Source of the DNA: Cytophagales bacterium
GTDB taxonomy: Bacteria; Bacteroidota; Bacteroidia; Cytophagales; Spirosomataceae
NCBI GenBank assembly: GCA_024742395.1
Contig: JANSYO010000015.1
Location: forward strand, 1 to 64,000
DNA length: 64,000 nucleotides
Direction of reading: 5' to 3'
A program made the position numbers and the translations under genes. This document shows, one piece after another, positions 33,126-42,018 of this stretch (position 1 is its first letter; the number at the start of each line of letters is the position of its first letter). The notes under the pieces were generated by a model. It was not told the DNA's origin. It worked only from the letters and a program-made list of their open reading frames with translations, and ran no database searches.

Positions 33126-34100
33126 ATGGCAGAAAGAACAGAGCTTCAGGAGAAAATTAAAGCTGTTTTTGAAGAAGTTTCAAAAGTAGTAGTAGGACAA
33201 AATTATCTGGTCAATAGATTACTTATTGGACTTTTTACCGGTGGTCATATCTTACTGGAGGGTGTGCCCGGCCTGGCCAAAACGAAAACGATCAATACAC
33301 TGGCTCAGGTTCTAGAATTAGGTTTTAAACGTCTTCAGTTTACACCTGACTTACTTCCTGCCGACTTGGTAGGCACAATGATATACAACCAAAAATCTGG
33401 AGATTTTGAGGTTAAAAAAGGGCCCATTTTTGCCAACCTCATTCTGGCAGATGAAGTAAACCGTGCTCCGGCTAAAGTTCAGTCAGCTTTACTTGAAGCT
33501 ATGGCCGAAAAACAAGTAACTATTGGATCTGAAACTTACCAGTTAGATAAACCATTTCTGGTTATGGCCACACAAAACCCGGTGGAGCAGGAAGGTACTT
33601 ACCCACTGCCAGAAGCACAGGTAGACAGGTTCATGATGAAAATATTTGTCAATTATCTCGATAAAAAAAGTGAACTGGAGGTTTTAAGACGTATGACTAA
33701 TATGGATTGGGAATATGAACCTCAAAAGATTTTATCTTCTGAAGATATCCTGGCTATACGTCATGAAATTAACAAGGTAGAAATCTCTGATATGCTGGAA
33801 AGATATATTGTAGAATTGGTCTTTGCCACTCGCTTTCCCAGAGATTATGGTTTAGAGGAAGAAGCCCACTATGTACAATTTGGCGTTTCTCCACGTGCCG
33901 GAATAGCCTTATATAATGCAGCCAAGGCAACAGCCTTTTTTGATGGCAGAGATTACGTTTTACCTGATGATATTAAACCTTTGGTAAATGACGTTTTTAA
34001 TCATAGAATCATACTCAACTACGAAGCTGACGCAGACGGTGTGACCAATGAGCAAATCATTGAGAGAGTTTTGAATAAAGTGCCAATAACGGGCAAATAA
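33126..34100 (+). CDS. MoxR family AAA+ ATPase
   Basis: A 324-residue AAA+ protein with Walker A GVPGLAKT at 46-53, Walker B LILADEVNRAPAKVQSALLEAM, sensor 1 ATQNPVEQEGTYPLPEAQ and sensor 2 region GVSPRAGIALYNAAKA. MoxR ATPases assist folding or metal loading, usually with von Willebrand A-domain proteins. Here the expected downstream DUF58 and VWA genes are missing; the next gene on this strand is unrelated and hemB converges with 2 bases between. It may act with partners encoded elsewhere. Confidence 0.94.
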   Translation: MAERTELQEKIKAVFEEVSKVVVGQNYLVNRLLIGLFTGGHILLEGVPGLAKTKTINTLAQVLELGFKRLQFTPDLLPADLVGTMIYNQKSGDFEVKKGPIFANLILADEVNRAPAKVQSALLEAMAEKQVTIGSETYQLDKPFLVMATQNPVEQEGTYPLPEAQVDRFMMKIFVNYLDKKSELEVLRRMTNMDWEYEPQKILSSEDILAIRHEINKVEISDMLERYIVELVFATRFPRDYGLEEEAHYVQFGVSPRAGIALYNAAKATAFFDGRDYVLPDDIKPLVNDVFNHRIILNYEADADGVTNEQIIERVLNKVPITGK

Positions 34101-34102
34101 CA

Positions 34103-35083
34103 CTACCTGTTTTTTAAGATTGCTGCAGCCTCTTTTGCAAAATAGGTAAGAATGATACTTGCTCCGGCTCTTTTCATACTAAGCAGCATCTCCATCATGG
34201 CTTTTTCTCCATCTATCCAGCCATTTTGAGCCGCAGCTTTTATCATCGCATATTCACCTGAAACATTATACGCAGCTATAGGTATGTCATAGTTCTGGTT
34301 TAAAGCCCTAATTACGTCTAAATAGCTGAATGCAGGCTTTACCATCATCATATCAGCACCTTCGTCAAAATCCAGGTCAGCCTCCATGATGGCTTCATTG
34401 ACGTTGGCCGGATCCATTTGATATGTTTTCTTATCACCAAACTTAGGAGCAGAATCCAGGGCATCTCTGAAAGGGCCATAAAAGGCCGAAGCATATTTTG
34501 CAGTATAAGCCATGATACTAACCTCTGTAAAATCTGCATCATCTAATGCCTCACGAATTTCGCCAATTCTACCATCCATCATATCTGAAGGGCCAATGAT
34601 ATCTGCTCCGGCTTCTGCCTGAGCTACAGCCATATCGCAGAGAATTTCCACTGTTTCGTCATTCAGTATTTTTCCATCTTCTACAATGCCGTCGTGCCCA
34701 TCTGAGCTGTATGGATCCATCGCCACATCGGTCATTATCATTAAATCTGGATAGGCAGATTTCACCTGTCTGATGGCCTCTAAATAAAGAGTCTCAGCTA
34801 TGATGCTTTCTGAAGCAAACTTATCTTTCTTACTTTCAGGATAGTTTGGGAAAAGGCATATACACTTTATTCCTAAACTGACTACCTCTTTCAGTTCAAT
34901 AAGAAGCTCATCAAGACTAAACCTGTAAATACCCGGCATAGACTTTATCTCCTGCTTTGTTTTTTTTCCTTCCATGACAAACATTGGGAAAATAAAATCA
35001 TTAACAGAAAGAGTATTCTCTGCAACCATTGCTCTAATTGCTGCATTCTTACGGTTCCTTCTAGGTCTTCTCAATAGTTCCAT
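34103..35083 (-). CDS. hemB: delta-aminolevulinic acid dehydratase (porphobilinogen synthase)
   Basis: A 326-residue TIM-barrel enzyme that joins two 5-aminolevulinate molecules to porphobilinogen in haem synthesis. The Schiff-base lysines are Lys196 (YTAKYASAFYGPF) and Lys249 (MMVKPAFSYLDV). The active-site metal loop reads DVAMDPYSSDGHDG with Asp where zinc enzymes have Cys, so it should be of the magnesium-dependent, zinc-independent type. It is a single gene on the minus strand with promoter box at 35105-35112, and the TTTG of that box starts close to the opposite gene at 35157. Confidence 0.96.
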   Translation of the reverse strand: MELLRRPRRNRKNAAIRAMVAENTLSVNDFIFPMFVMEGKKTKQEIKSMPGIYRFSLDELLIELKEVVSLGIKCICLFPNYPESKKDKFASESIIAETLYLEAIRQVKSAYPDLMIMTDVAMDPYSSDGHDGIVEDGKILNDETVEILCDMAVAQAEAGADIIGPSDMMDGRIGEIREALDDADFTEVSIMAYTAKYASAFYGPFRDALDSAPKFGDKKTYQMDPANVNEAIMEADLDFDEGADMMMVKPAFSYLDVIRALNQNYDIPIAAYNVSGEYAMIKAAAQNGWIDGEKAMMEMLLSMKRAGASIILTYFAKEAAAILKNR

Positions 35084-35104
35084 TTTGCTTCTTTTTTAGA
35101 TGCA

Positions 35105-35112
35105 CAAAAGTA
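35105..35112 (-). promoter_or_regulatory. -7 promoter box for hemB
   Basis: TACTTTTG on the minus strand, a full TAnnTTTG match, 21 bases before the hemB start codon. No -33 TTG at normal spacing was found. Confidence 0.5.
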
Positions 35113-35156
35113 AGGAATTCATTAGAGGGAAGGCATAGAGAAGTGAGAATTGTTCC

Positions 35157-35951
35157 ATGACAGAAGTGAAAAAAATGACTAAATTACGTGATCTAAAATC
35201 AAGTATGAGCCTAAACCTATCCAACTATAAATCAATCGCTCAATGGGCCTCAGGAAATGTTTTCTTTGCCAGAATACTTTTCTCACTCACTGAAATTTTT
35301 AGGCTTAGTATTGCCTTTTATCTAGGCAGTGTGCTTTCAAATGACATCGGAATAAATGAGCTTATTCTTGTGACGATTTTGATAATGTCATTCCTGTTTA
35401 CTACCCTTAAATTCAGAGGTAACGGCAGGCGTGTGCAAACTCTTTTTCTAATGTCTCTTTCCTGGTTTTTTAGTTTCACTTTTGGAGGTATTACCCATCC
35501 TACAGGTCAACAGTTAAACCAAACTGTTTTTGCGGGAGACACTTATGGCGAGCCTCAAACTAGCATAACTGAAGAAGTCAAAAAATCGAAATCAATCATT
35601 TCTTTCAAAAAGAATTCAGAAAAAATGCCCGATTCCAAGAGAAGATGGGCTTATGTCTTATTGTTCTTACTAAGTCTGCCGCTCACCTATTACGGGCTGG
35701 CACTAACCTGCAGTTTGGGTTGTGCAGGTTATTCGTTTTTTGCCATTTTAGCATTAATAACCAGTTTTGGTTTGTTTTCCGGCGGCATGTTTTTCTTAGC
35801 CAAAGCATTCAGAAGAGGCTTTATCAAAAAACACAAGGATATGGAACGACAGGAAAAAAAGAAAGAATGGAAACGGTTCCTGTTAGCCTGGGCCATTACC
35901 ACCGGACTCTTTGGTCTTTTCCTGATTGTAATAAATGTGGTTAATTCTTAA
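35157..35951 (+). CDS. membrane protein of unknown function
   Basis: A 264-residue protein with about five hydrophobic segments: near residues 38-58, 66-82, 93-112, then after a charged middle part, 165-185, 190-215 and 238-260. There is a long soluble stretch at 115-160 rich in Lys/Ser/Thr. I recognise no motif; the stretch YYGLALTCSLGCAGYSFFAI contains two Cys in a helix. The ATG at 35157 is assumed; an internal Met at residue 7 is possible. Its 3' end overlaps the convergent methyltransferase gene by 11 bases. Confidence 0.6.
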   Translation: MTEVKKMTKLRDLKSSMSLNLSNYKSIAQWASGNVFFARILFSLTEIFRLSIAFYLGSVLSNDIGINELILVTILIMSFLFTTLKFRGNGRRVQTLFLMSLSWFFSFTFGGITHPTGQQLNQTVFAGDTYGEPQTSITEEVKKSKSIISFKKNSEKMPDSKRRWAYVLLFLLSLPLTYYGLALTCSLGCAGYSFFAILALITSFGLFSGGMFFLAKAFRRGFIKKHKDMERQEKKKEWKRFLLAWAITTGLFGLFLIVINVVNS

Positions 35952-36531
35952 GTTTCAGCTGAATAAAAAGTTCTTTCCCTTCTCTGGGTTTTATTGAATT
36001 GTAACAGGCAGATATCTTACTTTCAAAATACTTTTCAAAGTATCTCAGGTATTCATCTGCACTGCCCCCAAAAGGCGGCCCTCCGGGCATTTGTACACCA
36101 AACAAAACTCCCGCCAAGACTCCCTTTTTACTTAATAATTGACTCATTTTTCTTGCATAAGATCCTCTTAATGAAGGATCTAGTGCACAAAAGAAAGTTT
36201 GTTCCAGAATAAGATCAAAGTTCCCTTCAAGACTGAAAAAATCACCATGAATAACTTCGCATTTAGCCGCCTTTATTTCTTTGACAAACTTCTCTTTTAA
36301 TGAATCTGTCAGCACTTTTGAAATATCAATCAGTGTAACCTTCTTAAAGCCTTTAGAAAGTAGATATTCAGCTTCATATGAGTTTCCGCAGCCCGGAATT
36401 AAAATTGAGATATCTTTATCAACTAACTGGTCTATATATTCTTTTAAGGGTCTTGAAACTTCACCCAGGTCCCAACCTGTTAAATTTGAGTTATACCTGG
36501 ACGACCAGAATTCATCATTTAGTTCATTCAT
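35941..36531 (-). CDS. TPMT-like SAM methyltransferase
   Basis: A 196-residue class I methyltransferase of the thiopurine S-methyltransferase-like group. The family opening FWSSRYNSNLTGWDLGEVSRPLKEYI, the SAM loop ILIPGCGNSYEAEYLLSKGF, and LEQTFFCALDPSLR are present. Bacterial relatives methylate selenium, tellurium or small thiols; the substrate here is not known. The start is 4 bases after the stop of the YfcC transporter gene, so the two are probably one transcript. Note that the window also holds the tRNA selenation genes far downstream, but no link is shown. Confidence 0.85.
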   Translation of the reverse strand: MNELNDEFWSSRYNSNLTGWDLGEVSRPLKEYIDQLVDKDISILIPGCGNSYEAEYLLSKGFKKVTLIDISKVLTDSLKEKFVKEIKAAKCEVIHGDFFSLEGNFDLILEQTFFCALDPSLRGSYARKMSQLLSKKGVLAGVLFGVQMPGGPPFGGSADEYLRYFEKYFESKISACYNSIKPREGKELFIQLKLKN

Positions 36532-36535
36532 ATAA

Positions 36536-38020
36536 TTAGATATAAACGCCTACAGTTAGTAAAATCACACCCAGAACGGCCAGAAGTATTAACAAAGGAT
36601 AAATGAATTTTAACCATTTATTAAAACCCACATTTACCATAGTAAGAGAGGCTAGTATAAGTCCTGTAGGATTAATAAAGGCCATCATTCCCTGTCCGTA
36701 TATGAATGTGTTAACAATCATTTCTCTACCTATACCTATTACATCTGCCAACGGAGCAAAAATCGGCATAGTTAGAACGGCCATTCCTGAGGACGAAGGA
36801 ATAAATAAGGCTAAACCTGAGTACATAAAATATAAGCCATTGATAAAAACTCCTTTAGGTACACCTTCTACTAACAAAGAGCCATTGTAAAGAAGGGTAT
36901 CTGATATTTGTCCTTCTTCCATCAAAACGGTTACCCCTCTGGCTACGCCAATAACCAAGGCTACACCTAAAAGGTCTTTTGAGCCATCAATAAAAGCTTT
37001 CACAAATATTTTTTCATTAATTCTTCCAGCAAAGGCAATCAAAATCCCGCCAATAAAAAATACTGTTGTCATTTCAAGGAACCACCATTCCAAATTTGAA
37101 ACTCCATAAATCATAACCACAAAACACATAGCGAATAAACTTAGAATGATTTTTTGCTTTCCGGTTAATGCTTCAGGAATTTGATTTTTGTTTTTCAAAA
37201 ACATCCTTTCTATCTCTTCCCTTTGATCTCTTAATATCGATGCCTCGGGGTTGGCTTTCACCTTCCTGGCATAGCGTAAAATAAACCACAAACAGAGTGA
37301 AAGACCCACAAATAACATGATGATACGTCCCTGAATGCCAGATAGCCAATTTATTCCTGCCGCATCAGAGCCAATAATCACACTAAAAGGATTCACTGTA
37401 CTGGCCATGGTTCCCATGCTTGAACCAACATAAATACAGGCTACCGCCACCATGGCATCGTATCCGGCAGCCAGAAAAACCGGAACCAGTATTGGATAAA
37501 AAGCAATGGTCTCTTCAGCTAATCCAAAAGTAGTTCCTCCTGCGGCTATTAAGCTGGTAATGATAATAATGAGTAAATACTCCTTCCCTTTTAGTAACTG
37601 AGCTAAGCTTGACACACCTGAATCAAATGCCCCTGTGCTATGAACTACTCCTATGGTTCCACCAAGAATAAGGACAAAAAGAATGATATCAATAGACTGC
37701 AAAATACCTTGTAAAGGAGCTTGAAAGAAGGCCAATAAACCCTGTGGCTTTGGGCTTGTTTCATGATACGTTCCGGGTATGCCAATGGGTTTCCAGATAT
37801 CCCCCTCAGTAAATTTTTCTATGGGAATCTTTACCCCTATCCTATCCAACTCCTCTTGTGTAGCCGGAAACTCCGAAGCCGTTTGACCTGAAATGATGAA
37901 GCTGTTCTTTTCTTCATTATAAGAGAGCCTATCGTACTCTCCCGAAGGCAAAAGCCAGGTAAGACCAGCGACAAGACCGGCAATTAATAATAGAACAGTA
38001 TGGGCTGTAGGAAACTTCAT
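36536..38020 (-). CDS. YfcC-family (DcuC-like) membrane transporter
   Basis: A 494-residue integral membrane protein with about 11-12 transmembrane helices. The pattern resembles YfcC/C4-dicarboxylate anaerobic carriers: N-terminal HTVLLLIAGLVAGLTWLLPSGEYDR, ILFVLILGGTIGVVHSTGAFDSGV, GTTFGLAEETIAFYPILVPVFLAAGYDAMVA, GSSMGTMASTVNPFSVIIGSDAAG and SSSGMAVLTMPIFAPLADV (two re-entrant substrate-site-like repeats). Related proteins carry short-chain organic acids or amino acids; the substrate cannot be read. It precedes the TPMT-like gene by 4 bases. Confidence 0.88.
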   Translation of the reverse strand: MKFPTAHTVLLLIAGLVAGLTWLLPSGEYDRLSYNEEKNSFIISGQTASEFPATQEELDRIGVKIPIEKFTEGDIWKPIGIPGTYHETSPKPQGLLAFFQAPLQGILQSIDIILFVLILGGTIGVVHSTGAFDSGVSSLAQLLKGKEYLLIIIITSLIAAGGTTFGLAEETIAFYPILVPVFLAAGYDAMVAVACIYVGSSMGTMASTVNPFSVIIGSDAAGINWLSGIQGRIIMLFVGLSLCLWFILRYARKVKANPEASILRDQREEIERMFLKNKNQIPEALTGKQKIILSLFAMCFVVMIYGVSNLEWWFLEMTTVFFIGGILIAFAGRINEKIFVKAFIDGSKDLLGVALVIGVARGVTVLMEEGQISDTLLYNGSLLVEGVPKGVFINGLYFMYSGLALFIPSSSGMAVLTMPIFAPLADVIGIGREMIVNTFIYGQGMMAFINPTGLILASLTMVNVGFNKWLKFIYPLLILLAVLGVILLTVGVYI

Positions 38021-38038
38021 AAGCCTAAATTTAGAGAC

Positions 38039-38073
38039 AAAAAAAGTGAAACACGAAATCGCGTTTCACTTTC
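38039..38073 (-). terminator. terminator after the split NtrC-like regulator
   Basis: AAAGTGAAAC and GTTTCACTTT form a perfect 10-pair stem, extended by two inner pairs past one mismatch, around a 4-base loop. On the minus strand it is followed by seven T. It separates the regulator from the YfcC gene. Confidence 0.85.
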
Positions 38074-38093
38074 CTATTTAAGTCAAAAAAAAT

Positions 38094-39257
38094 CTAAAGT
38101 CCCAATCCGGCGTATAACTTCACGTCATCTACCTGAATGGTTTCACCGCACATAATTACTAAACGCTCAACCACGTTTCGTAGCTCACGTACATTTCCTG
38201 ACCATGGCAGGCTTTTCATATGCTCCATGGCCTCAGGAGAAAAAGTCTTTGGTGCATCACCATATTCTTCTGATACATCCTGTAAAAACTTGTCACATAG
38301 AAGAGGTATATCCCCGGCTCGTTCCGCTAAAGGAGGCACGTAAATCGGAATCACATTAAGCCTATGGAATAAATCTTCTCTAAACTCATTATCGGCAATC
38401 GCTTTCTTTAAATCCTTATTAGTCGCAGCCAGTACTCTGACATTGATTTTGATCTCCTTTTCGCCACCTACCCGAGTAATCTTGCCCTCTTGAAGAGCTC
38501 TTAGCACTTTAGCTTGGGCAGACAAACTCATGTCACCTATCTCATCCAAAAACAAAGTACCATTATCAGCAAGTTCAAACTTACCTATCCTCTGTTTTAC
38601 AGCAGATGTAAAGGAGCCCTTTTCGTGCCCGAAAAGCTCACTTTCAATAAGCTCAGATGGAATAGCGGCACAGTTTACCTCTACCAGCTTTTGCTTAAAC
38701 CTACTGCTCTTATCATGTATTTGCTTGGCTACCATCTCTTTACCGGAACCATTTGGCCCCGTAATAAGTACTCTGGCTTCAGTAGGAGCTACTCTATCTA
38801 TTGTTTATTTAACTTTTAGAATAGGAGCAGAATCACCAACAATTTCGTTTTTCTTGTAAACTCTCTTCTTCAGAGTTTTTATTACCTCTACGTCATTGGC
38901 TTTCTCAATGGCGTTTCTTACAGTTACAAGAAGTCTGTTTAGATCTGGTGGTTTAGTAATGAAGTCAAACGCTCCTCTTTTAGTCGCTTCCACCGCATTC
39001 TCCACGTTTCCAAAGGCAGATACCATTACAAACTGGGTAACAGATCCTTCTTCTTTCGCCTTTTGAAGAACATCCAAACCTTCCAACTTTGGCATCTTAA
39101 TGTCACAAAGAGCAACATCATAAGGAGCACTCAAGACCATATCAAGGCCTTCCTGCCCATCCTTGGCTTCATCTACTTCATATCCCTCATATTCCAAGAT
39201 ATCTCTTAATGCGTCACGTATACTTTTCTCGTCGTCGATTACTAGGATTTTTGCCAT
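38094..39257 (-). pseudogene. NtrC-family response regulator split by an in-frame stop codon
   Basis: Receiver and AAA+ domains lie in one reading frame of 388 codons, interrupted only by TAA at 38805-38807 (codon 151). The first part (150 residues) is a full receiver: IDDEKSIRDAL, CDIKMPKLEG, Lys in FITKPP. After the stop the frame continues without shift with TIDRVAPTEARVLITGPNGSGKEMVAKQ, so the Walker A lies directly downstream; then SELFGHEKGSFTSA, LFLDEIGDMS and WSGNVRELRNVVERL. The stop may replace Glu (GAA). A restart at the ATG of MVAKQ (38735) would lose Walker A. The C-terminus lacks a Fis-type helix-turn-helix, and the GAFTGA loop is GSFTSA. True mutation, read-through and sequencing error are all possible. 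Confidence 0.8.
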
Positions 39258-39491
39258 GTATAATAGCTTACAAGTGGGTTAAGTAAAGTTCTAGTGCAGA
39301 TTTTACAATCATAACACAATGGCAAGTTAGTAAAAAATCTTATCAATGAGATGTAAATGATAGCTATCATATTTTATCAGTTTTTATCGACAAATATGCT
39401 CAGACTATACGAAAACAGGTCTTATTCCAAAATCAGAATAATTATTCGGTATCATTCTTGCTATATGATGTAAAACTATTGTGTGAATGAT

Positions 39492-40298
39492 ATGCAGAAG
39501 TTACTTACTAAGATTCTGATAATAAGTGCCCTTGTATTTATTAATCAGTCATGTAAAAAGAAAAACAAGCTTGATCCCTTTGGTTCAGGGGTCAATTCCT
39601 GTCCATTACTAGCTGTAACGGATGAAAATGGAAACACCATAAGGGACTTTGAATATGTGGGTGATCAGCTTATCAGAATTTATAGCAAAGATGACCCGGC
39701 CTCTACGATGAGTTTTCGATACGACGAAAACGGCAGAGTAAAAACCATGGAAGTAGAAAATGAGGAGGATTTAGAATCCTACCTCGTAAAATATACTTAT
39801 GATAAGGATAATAGAATAAGTGAAACTATGGGTAATGTAGCAGGACTTGACTTCATGAAAAATACTTTCACTTATAGCGATAACAAAATCACTCAGGTAA
39901 ATACAGAGATTAACCTCTTTGGTCAATCTATCAGTGGATTCACCAGAATTGAATATGTGAATGGTAACGTGAGTTCAGTTTTCACGAGTATTGATGGTGA
40001 ACCCGAAAAACTGGCGTACAAAGGCGAACAATACGATAGCAAACCACAGTTTAACCCTCCGATTTATAAAATTGCTGCAATGGGATTTGTAGGCGTAGCA
40101 AATAACTTTTTTTCCTATTTCGGGAAGAACAATATGGTTAGCGGCAAAGTCTACAATGAGGATGGAATTATTGATCATACCACGCAGATAGTCTATGATT
40201 ATAACAAGCAGGAGCTTCCTAAAACCTCAGAAAGTATCGTTACCAAAGGCAGTGATATCAAAAGAAGCTTAAGAAAATACGAGTTTAATTGTAAATAA
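39492..40298 (+). CDS. lipoprotein of unknown function with YD/RHS-like motifs
   Basis: A 268-residue lipoprotein: leader MQKLLTKILIISALVFINQSC, lipid Cys at 21 followed by KKKNK. The mature chain shows repeated strands of the type FRYDENGRVKTM, YTYDKDNRISET, VYNEDGIIDHTTQIVYDYN, typical of RHS/YD-like beta-sheet repeats that many Bacteroidota lipoproteins share. No catalytic motif. A GTG start three codons upstream is possible, but ATG 39492 begins the leader directly. A perfect palindromic terminator follows at 40336-40360. Role unknown. Confidence 0.65.
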   Translation: MQKLLTKILIISALVFINQSCKKKNKLDPFGSGVNSCPLLAVTDENGNTIRDFEYVGDQLIRIYSKDDPASTMSFRYDENGRVKTMEVENEEDLESYLVKYTYDKDNRISETMGNVAGLDFMKNTFTYSDNKITQVNTEINLFGQSISGFTRIEYVNGNVSSVFTSIDGEPEKLAYKGEQYDSKPQFNPPIYKIAAMGFVGVANNFFSYFGKNNMVSGKVYNEDGIIDHTTQIVYDYNKQELPKTSESIVTKGSDIKRSLRKYEFNCK

Positions 40299-40335
40299 AG
40301 AGCATGTGCTTACATGACTAATAATCCAGTGTAAG

Positions 40336-40360
40336 AAAAAGGCCACCCTAGGGTGGCCTT
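40336..40360 (-). terminator. bidirectional terminator between the lipoprotein and the SPFH gene
   Basis: AAGGCCACCC and GGGTGGCCTT form a perfect 10-pair stem (22 bases) with a 2-base TA centre, effectively a shorter stem with a small loop. On the minus strand it is followed by TTTTT, so it mainly ends the SPFH gene. Confidence 0.8.
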
Positions 40361-40384
40361 ACTATTTATTTCAAATCAAATCCT

Positions 40385-41287
40385 TTAAGGCTGAAGAAGA
40401 AGATTTCCTTCTTTGCCTCCCAGAATAACCATTTTAGCATTCTCAGATTTCGCTAAATCTCTTTGAACCTGAATGGCCTCATACTTGAGTAGTTTATCAG
40501 TAAGCGTAGAGGTTATGATTCTCTGATAATCTGCTATACCTTGAGCCTCCACTCTTTTACGCTCAGCTTCCTGTTGCTCTTTTTGCAGGACAAACTCCAT
40601 TTTTTGAGCTTCTTGCTCGGCATTTATTTTTGACTCAATAGCCTCCTTTACAGATTGAGGTAAAGTTATGTTTCTTACTAATAACTGCTCTAATACCAAC
40701 CCTCTGTTTTCGAAATCAGAAGAGATGGCCTCAAAGATTTTATTCTGAAACTCTTCTCTTTTAGATGAATACAAAGAAACGGCCTCATAGTTTGCTGCCA
40801 AATCTCTTATTCTTGTTCTGGCGATGGGTCTTACAATAAGATCTCGGTAACTAATACCTAATTCCCGGTATATTTCAGGAGCTTTTGCCGGTATAATTCT
40901 ATAAAGTACTGTAAGATCAATCGTTACCTCCAACCCATCTCTAGAAAGGGCTCTGATGGCGTCATCGCCTCCTTTGTTTCCTTCATCTGTAACACCAGAC
41001 ATCGTGTAATTCTGAGTTTTTATGTCAAATTCCATTACTTCTACTAATGGATTTACCACATTTAAACCACTTGGCAGTGTACCGTCTTTTACATTTCCAA
41101 AGAGTGCCTGCACACCTACTTGTCCCGGATTAATCTGAACTACAGCCTTTGAGAGGGCTCCTAAAGCCAAAAGGACAATTCCCGCTATTCGCATAATACC
41201 GGAGTACTTTTGAACGGGGGAGGCCGGAGTATTCACCACAAAACTTACGATGAGTACAGCCAAACCTAAAAATAATAACATATTCAT
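40385..41287 (-). CDS. prohibitin-like SPFH/Band 7 protein
   Basis: A 300-residue membrane-anchored SPFH protein. Two hydrophobic segments (residues 3-20 and 32-50) precede the SPFH domain (VVQINPGQVGVQALFGNVKDGTLPSGLNVVNP to LVRNITLPQSVKEAIESKINAEQEAQ). A coiled coil rich in Glu/Gln/Lys follows (FVLQKEQQEAERKRVEAQG). The sequence is of the prohibitin type, which forms ring-like scaffolds around membrane proteases in other bacteria (HflK/HflC) and mitochondria. Partner proteases are not encoded nearby. It is transcribed alone between two terminators. Confidence 0.93.
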   Translation of the reverse strand: MNMLLFLGLAVLIVSFVVNTPASPVQKYSGIMRIAGIVLLALGALSKAVVQINPGQVGVQALFGNVKDGTLPSGLNVVNPLVEVMEFDIKTQNYTMSGVTDEGNKGGDDAIRALSRDGLEVTIDLTVLYRIIPAKAPEIYRELGISYRDLIVRPIARTRIRDLAANYEAVSLYSSKREEFQNKIFEAISSDFENRGLVLEQLLVRNITLPQSVKEAIESKINAEQEAQKMEFVLQKEQQEAERKRVEAQGIADYQRIITSTLTDKLLKYEAIQVQRDLAKSENAKMVILGGKEGNLLLQP

Positions 41288-41323
41288 ATTCCTGTATTTT
41301 GTTGTTTTGAAACCTCAATCTAC

Positions 41324-41372
41324 AAAAAAGCAGAGCCCCCTTCTAGTAAAAGCTTACAAATGGGGGCTCTGC
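41324..41372 (-). terminator. terminator after the haem-binding protein gene, with 11-pair stem
   Basis: GCAGAGCCCCC pairs with GGGGGCTCTGC (11 perfect pairs) across a 21-base loop, followed on the minus strand by six T. A second palindrome, ATTGGCTTTAGCCAAT, lies beside it at 41379-41394. Confidence 0.8.
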
Positions 41373-41404
41373 AATATTATTGGCTTTAGCCAATGATAAA
41401 CAAA

Positions 41405-41908
41405 TCAATGCTTATTTCCTTCGGGTCTTGGCGGTCTGGTTAAGTCAATGGTAGAGTCCGCTTCCATCTGAGCTCTCAAATCTTTGCTCCAGCTTATTAA
41501 TGTATTTTTCTCTGATTCTGACAGTGCGGATTCTTCATGAATTCTTACATAATCCTCCAATGGCATTTTATTCTCTTCTACTTCTTCAGCCACCTCCTCA
41601 AGTTTATGATGTGCTTTCCACGGTTCATAAGCAGCAAACTCAGAAAAATCTAAATGACGTTTTCCATCGTTTATATGATCTGCCAAATACCAGGCAACAG
41701 GCTGAAAATTAGCATACCATGGGTAGTTGGTGTTATTGCTGTGGCAATCATTGCAAGCTTTGCTTAAGATAATTTTAACATCTTCCGGCACATCATATTT
41801 AGTTGTGATGTCGTTTTCAGATAGTGTAGCAGAAATGTTTTTTTCCGGCCTGATAAACTGAATGATTATTAGAACTATCAACAGCCCTACAAGTATTTTT
41901 TTGATCAT
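41405..41908 (-). CDS. haem-binding domain protein (cytochrome c-like), membrane-anchored
   Basis: A 167-residue protein with one N-terminal transmembrane helix (MIKKILVGLLIVLIIIQFIR), not clearly cleaved. A haem attachment motif CNDCH (Cys52, Cys55, His56) follows VKIILSKA, then NTNYPWYANFQPVAWYLADHINDGKRHLDF and KMPLEDYVRIHEES, the pattern of the Haem_bd (PF14376) family. It should be a c-type haem protein facing the periplasm; the electron partner is unknown. It is divergent from the GMC oxidoreductase, which is a plausible partner but not proven. An excellent promoter (41928-41957) precedes it. Confidence 0.9.
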   Translation of the reverse strand: MIKKILVGLLIVLIIIQFIRPEKNISATLSENDITTKYDVPEDVKIILSKACNDCHSNNTNYPWYANFQPVAWYLADHINDGKRHLDFSEFAAYEPWKAHHKLEEVAEEVEENKMPLEDYVRIHEESALSESEKNTLISWSKDLRAQMEADSTIDLTRPPRPEGNKH

Positions 41909-41927
41909 AATTAAAGATTTTGTTAAT

Positions 41928-41957
41928 CAAATTTAGCTTAGATTTCACTTGTTCAAA
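41928..41957 (-). promoter_or_regulatory. promoter of the haem-binding protein gene: TTTG-N18-TAAATTTG
   Basis: On the minus strand, TTTG (41957-41954) is 18 bases upstream of TAAATTTG (41935-41928). This agrees with the -33/-7 spacing of the Bacteroidota consensus. The -7 box ends 19 bases before the ATG at 41908. Confidence 0.65.
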
Positions 41958-42018
41958 ACATTTTGACAAAATATCAAAAACCTTCCCGAATAAGGATAGA
42001 TAGCTTTATTTGGTTTTG

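Noticed and set aside
38094-38735. Treating the downstream half of the NtrC-like regulator as an independent gene starting at ATG 38735
   Set aside because: It would lack the Walker A motif that is encoded just upstream in the same frame; the reading frame is continuous apart from one TAA, so one broken gene is the better reading.
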